Source of the DNA: Galerina marginata | Lineage: Eukaryota; Basidiomycota; Agaricomycetes; Agaricales; Galerinaceae | Direction of reading: 5' to 3' | Length of the DNA stretch: 64,000 nucleotides | Assembly (NCBI GenBank): GCA_023014335.1 | Contig: JAECYW010000001.1 | Span: 3,720,001 to 3,784,000 of the forward strand | Part shown: positions 54,961 to 64,000 of the stretch, piece after piece | Layout: each line of letters starts with the position of its first letter | Numbering within the stretch: the stretch's first letter is position 1 | Program-made: the position numbers and the translations under genes | The notes under the pieces: generated by a model | Seen by the model: the letters and a program-made list of their open reading frames with translations, nothing else | The model's database searches: none | What the model was told of the DNA's origin: nothing

Positions 54961-56915
54961 CTCGCTCATGCTCTTCAAAAGGGCTGACTGGGATTGTGAA
55001 GTGTGCTGTCATAGTCTCTGCTGTCGGTGGAAACCGGAAGTTGGAATGAGAGTTGACGCTGAACTCGGAAGACTGGTTGGGGTGTGATTTGACGGCGGCG
55101 ACGGCACCAGGAACGACAACGATCAGCGACCAGACGAACCAGGGAAGAAATATTGATGCACGCCAATCGACAACGAACGTGGTGGCGAACGTTTAGCGTT
55201 GAATGAGATGACAACATCATGAGCACGAGTATGAGACCAGCTCAGCCCATCGTAATGAACGAGGACGATGGCCTCACAAGGGGCTGAAATAGCAGCGAGG
55301 AGGGTAGCCGTTGGAGGCAGGGGTTGGAAGGCTGCGCGTCCGATATTCAGTACTCAGTACTCAGTACCCGTCGGCGGTGTCTAGATCCGAAGGTAAGGAC
55401 GAAGGGACAATGCCAGTCCTCGTGTTCGTGTTCGTGGCCGGCCCTCATTGACATTTGTTAGTCCTGGCTTGCGACGGTGCAAGTCGAGGTTGTATCATCA
55501 ACATGAAGCAGAATCGGAAATGGTCCGAAGGGTGTATTGCAATTGTAACCGATCTAGACGAATCGGTAGATGGATGTCTTGAAGCTGAAGTTGAGGATAG
55601 GCGGAGATGTCCACCATCGTCCCATGTGTATTCGCCGCTCCTCCTCCTCCTCTGCACCCGCCTCCAACTAAGACGGCAATGCCATGCAAGTCTACCGCCC
55701 CAACCTTACACTCCGTATCCGCCTCCGACACCGACACCGATACCAACACCAACACCGGCACCAACGCCAGCGGTACAGGCAGGAGCACCTGTAGTGAAAA
55801 TCTCCAAGCCCTGGCGTTCGCTGTCCTTCCTGCGATAACCACCGCGTCGGTATGGACCCGCTGCTGAAGTACACTGGAATAAGGTCGTTGAGGATGTTGC
55901 CCTCTGCTGCGGGTCTCGCGTAGCTCGGCACCGTATGAGGTCCAATCTCCGAGCCTCAAGCACGGCCGCCCTCAGAAATGGTTGGGAAGATTCCAACTGG
56001 CAAGGGGTCGACGGAGGTCAGAGGGAACTGGTGTGGCGCTGTGCGCTTCGGCCAGCTGGCTGGAAGGACTCAGGAGTCAATCAATGTTGATCGGAGTAGG
56101 AGGCAAGAGGAGGAGGTTGTCGTTGGCATCAAATTGGCCGAGCTATGACTCTGGGCCACGATAGACCGCCAACTGCGCCGGTTTCTAAGGTGGAGGAAGG
56201 AGGGCGTAGAGTGTATGTCCGCTGAAATATACCAAAATTATTGCTTGTCATCGTCACCCGTGGCCTCAAGGCAGGCTGAGATCGGAAAAGTGGCGGGGAT
56301 GGATCCTGAATTCGACGGTACGGCCCAACATCTAAGCCTAGGCGGAAGACGATTGAGAAAGAAGGAACGAAAGAATCAAAATGCTAAAAACTCATTTTCA
56401 CGGCCCGGCGATTGATGCGGTTAGTAACCGGTATTCCGGAGAATGAGAACTTGAAGGATCAAAATATGATGATCCCTGCTGAAGATTTTCTTCTTTCAAG
56501 CGACTTCTAATAAAGAATACAACCTAGCTTATTGTGGACTTTTCCTTCTCAGCTATATCTATGTATGTATATGGCTGGCTATCTCACCCCGTCTTTTGTA
56601 TTTTCTGGCAGTCTTTGGTTATGCTCATGATTATTTTATGTCGTATATAAGTGGATAAATTTTCTGTATCTCATGTATTACCGCTGTAGAGACCCCAGGG
56701 TTCGTAATGAAACCAGCCCATCTGATGGATGGAAGCTGTGCGACTGGCGCTAGGAATAACACCATCGACAAGCGGACGCAATTCTGCTTTATCTCCACAT
56801 ACTAGCTTTAGACCGCGGGTATCAGTGGCAAGTGAGGACGCTATTGGATGCGAGATGGAATGATAAATATTGAAACCTTTGAAGGCAACCCTTTCGCCGA
56901 AGACAGTTATGGCTC
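54961..56915. other. 2-kb region, repeat-derived and proline-rich sequence
   Basis: At 55620-55840 (+) a frame encodes a Pro/Thr run ('YPPPTPTPIPTPTP') followed by 'KISKPWRSLSFL'. It resembles the - strand of 590-830 and so belongs to the repeat family. The rest holds no supported gene. Confidence 0.4.
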
Positions 56916-59525
56916 CTATTCAGGTTCCGTGATGAGCAATTCCATGGGTCTCCCACTCCCACAGATGTACTCTTTCACTTTAAAGGGCTCTTTTTTCACC
57001 GTGTCGTACTTTAAGATTGCGACTATTAGGCCGGTGAATTCATCGAGGGATGTCAAATCCGCGTCGCGAATAATGTAGATCGACAGAGTGGAAATTGGCG
57101 CTCCTGATGCCGTCCTGAAAGTAAGGAAACTTTGGATGGTAGGCACGTGGTGCAATTCGGGATAATGGAGCACAACCTTTCGCAGAACAGGGAGGGCCGA
57201 TTTCAGGGCTTCTCCTGGAAGACGAAGAAGAAACTGTAGAGTTTTGGTTGTAGTGTCCAGCGTTTCGACTGAGGAAACGGATGCGCAGAATTCGGTGATT
57301 TTAGGGTTGGAATGGAGGATGCCCTGCCGTGTTCGCAAACGTAGCTTAAGAACGCGAATGTGGTGAAAGTCGGGACACTTTAAGCAGTAAAAAGATTTTT
57401 GACTGCGAAGTCAGGTAGGTGATCAAAGCAGTTAATGGCAAAATCGAACACCATATGGCTGTTGATGTGCACATTTATTATTTCCAGTATATAAGTCTTA
57501 TATTTTGGGTTCCCAGATATAAAGACCTCTCAATTTAAGTTGCAGTATAAGTAAAACTCACATTCCCGGGGGACTGAAGCCTATTCCCAGATAGTTAAGT
57601 TGTATTTCCTGTCACTTACTAGGGAGAAAAATGATTCCCCCAAGGAACTGGACGTATTTCCTATCAATCAATGCAATTCCCGGATACTTATGTTTTATTC
57701 CCAGAGATATAAGTGCGTTTTCGATAGGGAATAAGTGACGGAGATAATCGATTACGTAATCTCGGCTTATGCGGCCATCACGATGCGCATCAGAGCTTCA
57801 AAGGCCGCCGTCCGCTTCATTTGAGAGCGCGTGCACTGCCTGCCTGCATCTACGGCACTAATTTAATGCAACTTGTCGTAAAAATGAGGAAAATATGACG
57901 TTAAATCCAAAAATTTGGAATCCATCAGCTGTCTGGCCTATGAGAGGCGGTCATAAACCATTCAAAAGTGATTTAGATGTTGAGAAAAGCTGCCAAGGGA
58001 GTTCGGAGGGCCATGGTGCAGCGCAGAACCCAAAACGCAACATATTCCATACATTTAGGTCTACTTTATTACTAATTTGGAATAGCTCAGCACAGAGGAT
58101 ACGCACAGGCCCGACGCGCTCCAAAGTGAAGCGGACGGCAGCCTTCGCGCCTCTGATGCGCATCGTGATGGCCGCATAAGCCGAGATTACGTAATCGATT
58201 ATCTCCGTCACTTATTCCCTATCGAAAACGCACTTATATCTCTGGGAATAAAACATAAGTATCCGGGAATTGCATTGATTGATAGGAAATACGTCCAGTT
58301 CCTTGGGGGAATCATTTTTCTCCCTAGTAAGTGACAGGAAATACAACTTAACTATCTGGGAATAGGCTTCAGTCCCCCAGGAATGTGAGTTTTACTTATA
58401 CTGCAATTTAAATTGAGAGGTCTTTATAACTGGGAACCCAAAATATAAGACTTATATACCGGAAATAATAAATGTGCACATTAACAGCCATAACACCATG
58501 TCGGTGCCAGGGAGGGACACCGCAAAAACAAATTCGCGTTCAAGCAGTGACAGAGTGACCTCTCCCACCTCCGTCAATTCTGCATGCTTGGAATAGGAGG
58601 ACAACACCTCGGATGCAGCGGTAATCGCCCTTGCACTTGGGTCGCATTCGGAACGGCCAGGATTGTTGTAAAAGGAAAGAAGGCAGCCGTGAAGAGGCCT
58701 GATTTTAGCTAGAAGGCCCATACTTGGTTCGATGTCCAATGTCGTGTAAACGATTATCTCTTTGAGGTGCGGCAAAACCACTGGACTTGCTGACCGTAAC
58801 TGATTGCTATCATGGGGGTGAGCGATCATGCAGGAGTCCTGATCTTCGAAGTTTTCCAGAAGTGGCAAGTCGCTGAGCACCTCAAGCAAAGTGCCAATAT
58901 GAATCGGAGCATTCAACGCCAGTCTCCGAAGCTGTGATATCCAAGACGCTTGCAAACTAAAATTGATGTTTGGTGCAACGAAAACCCTCAACGACGGCGC
59001 ACAGTTGTCGAAAATACTGAATTCGGGTGGTGAAAAAATCACTCCGCCTGCCAAGCTATTGCGATCGTTGTTGGCCAGTAATGTCCATTGAAATGACTCC
59101 AGAATTTTGGCTGGCCTGCACAAGGTCCGCCATATATCGGAATCGTGGATAAGAAACGATTTTGGATCAGCCTGCTCGAAATCTAGGTCCAAGGATCGTA
59201 TCCGTGGCCAATTTTGCACCACAATGAGGATGATGGCGTCTTCGATGCCTTTAAGCCTGGGCTTTCCACCTCCTCGGATGAAGAGGTCAGAACGACCGGT
59301 TCGACGTATAACCTCGTTTCTCCAGTTTTCGTTCTGTAGCCAGTCAAAATTCACGACGCGAGCCCATAAAGAGGGACAGGCGTTGATAAAGTTCCGCCAA
59401 GTTGAACAAACTTGCGAACTACATAGGAGAGTTGTTATGGCTGGGAGTGTGTCCTCCGATTCGTGTTCCATATTGGCGTTGATAAGGAAGATATACCACA
59501 GTATATCTTGTCCCAAAGAGTCCAT
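56916..59525 (-). pseudogene. F-box gene split by a MITE and frameshifted
   Basis: The first half (59525-58500) encodes an F-box ('MDSLGQDILWYIFLINANME', 'SSQVCSTWRNFINACPSLWARVV') and leucine-rich segments, paralogous to the gene at 14653. The frame is interrupted at 58499 by a 1,037-base element. It continues beyond the element from 57454 in the same frame because the 8-base target duplication marks the exact site. A further one-base deletion in a T run near 57382 creates a stop, after which the C-terminal 140 codons resume in another frame and end at 56916. The transposon and the frameshift each disable the gene. The frame also stays open upstream of the ATG, to about 59650, without a better start. 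Confidence 0.8.
57455..58491. mobile_element. hAT-like MITE with long TIRs and 8-bp target duplication
   Basis: The termini are inverted repeats of about 370-380 bases (57455-57832 and 58118-58491), starting ATGGCTGTTGATGTGCAC and ATGGCTGTTAATGTGCAC. They are flanked by the identical 8-mer AACACCAT at 57447-57454 and 58492-58499. The 285-base centre has no transposase. Eight-base target duplications are typical of the hAT superfamily. The arms are still highly similar, so insertion was fairly recent. It sits inside the F-box pseudogene. Confidence 0.92.
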
Positions 59526-59558
59526 CTGGGAGGAAACTAGGAGGATTTCCTCAACCAC

Positions 59559-59946
59559 TTTGTGCTTGAGGGTGCACCAGTGAAGTACCCAAGGCGCAGA
59601 TGAGGTCGTACGATCGTAAGGGTTAAGCCACAGGTTCGTCAGTTGGCCCTTGAAAAATCAACTTACCAAATCTAATCTAATCGCTTTTGATGTCATTATA
59701 AATTCGGGCACCATCCCTTCGGAATTCTACCTCACTCCAGGTCTCAAATTTCCAACTCCCAAGTGCCGTCTGCCGCTCCCATCCAATATTCCCTTATCAG
59801 CGGCGGCAGTGTCGAAGAGGCTATGTAAATTGATAGAATACTTAACTGGCGTGCTTGGCATTTGACAGTCCGCCTTGTTACAGTTCGCACAGCCGCTTAA
59901 GCTTCCCCAAGGTACTCATCATTCAACACCCAACGCCTTTCAGCCG
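59559..59946. other. Intergenic region and upstream block of copy B
   Basis: Similarity to copy A begins abruptly near 59769. It includes the promoter block listed next. Sequence upstream of that differs completely from the copy A side. Confidence 0.45.
59772..59828 (+). promoter_or_regulatory. Conserved promoter block with CCAAT box, copy B
   Basis: Counterpart of 51541-51596. It keeps CCAAT at 59783-59787 and the GGCAGTGTCGAAGAGGCTAT segment, about 120-170 bases before the ATG. Confidence 0.5.
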
Positions 59947-61348
59947 ATGGAAGTTCTTGCTGCTGCCACTACAGTTTACTCTTTGTGCAACCTGATCATA
60001 GCATGGATCGACCAGCTGGCCGAAAAAGAAACCCTCCTCATCCAGATCTCGTCCACGGTATCGCAAATTCGCAACATCATCCACCCGTTCGCATCCGCTA
60101 CCTTTGCAGGCACTGGTGAACAACCGCTATCTGCCTCTATCCGTAGTGTTGGTGATTTGCTGCAGCGCATCAACGAGGACCTCCTGGTTTATCAAAGCAA
60201 GCGAACAAAGAAGGTGCTCGCATTTCTGAACCCAACGGCTCTGGTTCAGAAGTTGAAGGAAGATCAAAGGCAGCTGAACCATCAGATGGTCGTTCTTATC
60301 GCTTCGATTACGGCTGTGGGTTATTTCCGGGATCATGCTCGAGATGCGGAGAGGAGGTTGGTAGACAAGATGCAAAATCATGGAGTTCCACAAACCTATC
60401 ATTTGTTGGACGAATTGCATGCGGAGGATGCGCGAGGGTTCTGGCAAGACTATATTGGCGCAAAGGTGAGTAATCCAATTTCCAGAAAGACGGCCCACGC
60501 AATAAATCGCTAATTTTCCACTTCTGGTTTCATAGATGGAGTTCGTGAATAATGATCTTTTATGCGCTCGGTTGGCAATATGGTATAATAGTGCCTTGAC
60601 TAAGAAGACATACGACCGCATCATCATGCGGTTGGATGAATACAATTGTGGGGGAGTAACGCCTCACAATCTTACACGAGCTCTAGGAAATATGTCGCTA
60701 AAACAATTTGTGGAAACCTACGCACGAGGTACAGCCAGCCACTGCTATTACCTTCCGGCCTGACATCCATTCAGGCGAGATTGGTTCAGAGTCGTTGGCA
60801 ATACAGTTAAACGACAGATCTGGGTATCAGCTTCGGCTTCCTGTCCTCGTCTGGATCGATGACCGACCTGAAAATATCTTATACGAAGTGGACCAAGCCA
60901 GGGAGATGGGAATTCAAGTCATTGAACTACCATCGACGGCAGCAGCTAAAGCATGGGTGGATGAGAATGAAGGTAGGAAATTGATGCATGAAAACTTCTA
61001 CAACGGCTATAAAACTTATAATAACCAGGATTTCTCCGCCAAAGCGATAACGCCTCATATATTCGCTTTATTTCAGATAACATCCGTCTGGAAGGAATTG
61101 CTGATTCAGGCATTTATCTCAATGCGAGCGCTGGGCAGAATTTCTTGCAATACTTAAGAGGCCGACTCTTCAGCGCACCCGTTCTCATCTATACAGGTGA
61201 TTCGATTGACTGGACCGAGTATGTGCTGAAGTATGAGTCGGCTGGCTCAACGACCAACCCGGAAATATGTATGGAGTATATTGCCAGCCTTGCTGCTGGC
61301 CTGAACGACGATACTAGCTGGAAAGGTTTTAAGGTTGGCTGGGATTGA
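59947..61348 (+). CDS. Helical-bundle (HeLo/SesA/MLKL-like) plus receiver-like protein, copy B
   Basis: Four exons, 59947-60465, 60536-60728, 60775-60972 and 61029-61348, about 409 aa. Exon phases are identical to copy A and exon 1 has the same length (519 bases). The helical bundle ('LCNLIIAWIDQLAEKETLLI', 'LLQRINEDLLVYQSKRTKK'), middle part and receiver-like domain ('LVWIDDRPENI', 'FISDNIR', 'VLIYTGDSIDWTEYV') are all kept. Exon 2 is two codons shorter (NSALT where copy A has SGDSVLT) and the C-terminus is shorter ('WKGFKVGWD'). Both copies are open throughout, so both are probably functional. The conserved Asp pair, strand-3 Asp and strand-4 Thr support a receiver fold, but the usual strand-5 Lys was not located. 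Confidence 0.82.
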
Positions 61349-61667
61349 CACGGCCTTGGTAAGTCAGGTATGCCTGCTCTTGTATCCTAAGAACTACCTA
61401 GTTTTCATGACCCAAGCTCAAGGCCGACCAAGGCCAGTGATAAAGGGTTTGCGGATTTCTCATAGATACCTTGTAATACGTTTCAATTCAGTGGGATGGC
61501 AAGATGAGAGAGGTGTTCCACTTTATTGTGGTTTAGAAAGATGTAAAATGCCAATAAGGTCCCGATTGATCATAGGTGAGTCTACCAACTACGTAAGTAG
61601 TATGTATCACATCATCTCGTAGAGAGCATCTGTTTGTCCTCGACGGTATGTAACTCAAACAGGATTA

Positions 61668-63517
61668 TCATAATGAAATGAAGGTTGCTGCAACAATTGA
61701 AACCATCGCCAGCCCGAGCATAGGTAGAGGCCAGGTAATCACTTGAGGTAGAGCTCCATTGGAAGCAGTCGTACTCGTCGAGGGCGGCGCCGTCGGCGTA
61801 GGAACTGTGGGTCCGACAGTCGATTGTGGCGCGGTACTCACAGTTGATTGGGAGGTAATCTGGCGCAGGTTCTTCAGAGCGAACCCAACGCTAAATGTAA
61901 CCGACCCGTTCGCGGCCTTTACGGCACCAAATTGTCTAAAATCAATTTGGAAGCATCAGATACCATGTCGGCAAGTGTGCACGTTTGCCATGCTGAGAAA
62001 TCAACACCTACGTGTAGACATTTCGCAAGAACGGCGCGCCAACCTTCCCAATGTCCTGCGCACCCCCAGTGACCGCACCAGTGCAAGTCCCATCAGCTTG
62101 CTTCACGATCGTATCTCGCTCATAAATCGTAAAAGGTCTTCCACCGAACGTCAGAGTGATTGGGAATGTTGAATTGCACGGAAGCGCCCATAAAGTGTCC
62201 GAGATGGGCTGGGAATTCGGAATGCCCGAGTAGATTAGGTGTGCCATGTCATTCGTAACTTGGATGCCGCTATCTGTGAAATACAACAATTCAATATTGA
62301 ATTGAGGGAAAGAGTTAGTGAAACACTAACGGTAGATATCGATGCTGGCGACAGTTCCCGACATGCTTTGGTTCAGTCCGTTGGCGAGGTACGCAAGTGT
62401 ATCAAACGGAATTGACCACGAGATCAGGCTGGTTTGGGGGACCATCACGTTCGTGAAGTCTCCGAGAAATCTGCGGAAGAAGAGTTAATTTTCAGTTAAG
62501 GCTATATGTTATCGAAAATAGAATGAGTATGGGGGTGCTTACGCGGACGAGTCAACTGCACCCATCGTCAAGATTCCGTCCGGAACGGGATCGTCTTGAT
62601 GATTTAGTTCGATACCACAGACAGCGTTAGTGAAGTTAGCACTGGTCGAAAGTAACATCTTCAGTTTTGAAAACGTGAAGATATCAACTATAACAGACGC
62701 ACGGTAGGAATGAACCAATGAGAGAGGTACCCGGGGGGGAATCGGCTGGAGCGTTGACACCATAGCCAAGAACGGCGCGTGCATCGAGCGGGTATAAGTC
62801 GTTGGTCACAGCTGAATCTGTTACGACAACTATACACGAATGAAAAGTGTATTGATTAGCTAGGTAGATGAGTAAGAGATGATACATTTTCATACCCGAA
62901 GCATTGTAAATGAAAGTCAGCGCCGACGTCGCGGACTGGATCGTGCATACCTCGCCTGAAAAGTGACCTGTGGTGCTTCCGCCTGATATGGTCGAGATGT
63001 TGGCGGATGCGTTGCCTGGGACGTAAGTTGTCGAGATGGCTGAGTTATAGCTATGTCCAAACACGTCAGGAGCTAGATGACAGGAAGATCGACAATCACT
63101 CACAATGTCCCGTCGTTAACACCTTGCGGAGGTGATGCAACTGAGATGTGGTTTTGCGAAAGAGAGGGGGCCATTTGAATCTTCTGAGGAGGAGTGCCTA
63201 TTGGCCGGTATTACAATTGAGCTGCGGTCGGCGAGGAGGAAATAGGCCAGCGGATACCCACCCATCAGAACAGTTGTCTACAATTTGGTCAATAACACAG
63301 AAGCTACGGCACGTCAGACAAGATGTGAACTCACGAGATAGGAAAAGTCGTTGTTGTTCTTCAGCCGCACAGCGATACCGCCATCTCCCGGCGCACGTTT
63401 CGCAAAACTCAGAGGCACGAATGAACCGTGGACGGACTCCACCAGAATGCTGTTGGCTAGTGGAAGCTCGGTGGCTAGCGCGAAGAACAGCGCAAACCAA
63501 GATACCCTGGAGAACAT
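61668..63517 (-). CDS. Aspartic-protease-like protein lacking the first catalytic Asp
   Basis: A gene of about nine exons read on the - strand. The signal peptide is 'MFSRVSWFALFFALATELPL'. The pepsin-like N-lobe opening is 'YLTTVLMGTPPQKIQM', where the expected DTG that follows is replaced by 'APSLSQNH'. The N-lobe continues ('SYNSAISTTYVPGNASA', 'VVTDSAVTNDLYPLDARA-LGYG'). The C-lobe has a DSG ('IYRDSGIQVTNDMA'), 'WALPCNSTFPITLTFGG' and 'GAPFLRNVYT'. A Ser/Thr/Pro-rich linker and a hydrophobic C-terminus ('PMLGLAMVSIVAATFISL') suggest a GPI or membrane anchor. Family A1 enzymes need both Asp residues, so this is predicted to be a non-catalytic surface homologue. It converges on copy B of the helical-bundle gene; its 3' end is included in the duplicated block. 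An in-frame Met nine codons upstream (63544) is an alternative start. Confidence 0.75.
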
Positions 63518-64000
63518 GGTCAGAGGAGAGGATGGGTGATGCATTGATGGCAGTGACTCCCTGTCAATGAGGATTTACAGTCATTCACCGGTCAATGAGT
63601 TACCCCACTCAATGAGTCAAAATCATATTCTGTGCGCAATTCCTAACCATTTCTCTCGATTTTTTTTTTCCTAAGAAGATGTACATTACCTCTATATGTC
63701 TTCCAAATTTTGTAGCTCTCTGATGTTTCGATCTTCTAATAATCCGAAATCAGGTAGGATGCATCAGAAATGTGAATTTGATTCCTAGGAATTTAGTGGC
63801 CAAATGCAGCAAATCACTGATTATTTTTGCATACAACTTTAAGGCAGACAATTCTAAGTATGTACCCAAAGTTATGGGCTGTCTGAGCTGTGTGCTTAGG
63901 TGTAAACGACTGAAAGGATGAAAATGTGGTCGGAGTGAATCAAATGGTCACGTATGTCACAAGCGGAAACAGTGGTGGGATTGATCAATTCGTGCCAAAT
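63518..64000. other. Promoter side of the protease-like gene
   Basis: No gene was seen up to the window edge. A short tandem 'aatgag(t)' motif at 63566-63618 (tcaatgagg, tcaatgagt, tcaatgagt) lies just upstream of the start. Confidence 0.35.

Noticed and set aside
1..64000. CRISPR array, phage or plasmid features
   Set aside because: The only repeats are transposon ends, microsatellites and degenerate units. Gene structure is eukaryotic throughout.

Overview
This window is nuclear DNA of a filamentous basidiomycete, most likely an Agaricomycete (mushroom-forming fungus). The signs are very short GT-AG introns of roughly 40-100 bases, intron-dense small genes, several F-box/leucine-rich proteins, a DUF6534-type membrane protein, an HsbA-type secreted protein, a copper radical oxidase of the glyoxal oxidase type, a WSC-domain cell-wall protein and small secreted cysteine-bearing proteins. 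No rRNA, tRNA, CRISPR array or prokaryotic operon was seen. All family names come from reading motifs by eye. Exon boundaries were inferred from splice signals, reading frame and comparison between paralogues.

Layout. 1-2.7 kb is a degenerate complex repeat that recurs in inverted orientation at 53.3-55 kb. A TIR element of about 1 kb follows (3.0-4.0 kb). 4.9-8.1 kb holds a DUF6534 membrane protein (+) and an HsbA-like secreted protein (-). 8.7-14.3 kb is a cluster of three Rho-family small GTPases, two + and one -, with a tiny secreted Cys-rich gene between them. 14.6-18.6 kb has an F-box gene and a convergent protein with a transglutaminase-like triad. 21.9-23.4 kb has a multipass membrane protein with a threefold internal repeat. 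25.8-27.2 kb has a WSC protein. 29.6-30.9 kb has a Tc1-like MITE and the poly-A end of a retroelement. 30.9-36.5 kb has a MYND-finger gene (-) and a complete glyoxal oxidase (+). 37.1-50.3 kb has three F-box-type genes, a small secreted protein with a Kex2-like site, a single-pass receptor-like membrane protein and a DUF7704-like membrane protein. 51.5-63.5 kb holds a duplicated block. Each copy carries one gene that combines an N-terminal helical bundle (HeLo/SesA/MLKL-like) with a C-terminal receiver-like domain. Around them lie an F-box pseudogene split by a hAT-like MITE and an aspartic-protease-like protein without its first catalytic Asp.

How the genes fit together. Nothing here is an operon or an obvious metabolic cluster. 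The region looks like fast-evolving accessory sequence: tandem and segmental duplications, degenerate signalling enzymes, ubiquitin-adaptor (F-box) expansion, secreted proteins and non-autonomous transposons. The two most interesting systems are the helical-bundle/receiver-like pair, whose architecture recalls cell-death or non-self-recognition effectors, and the Rho cluster, in which all three copies alter the residue equivalent to Ras Gly12 and two also lose the catalytic Gln.
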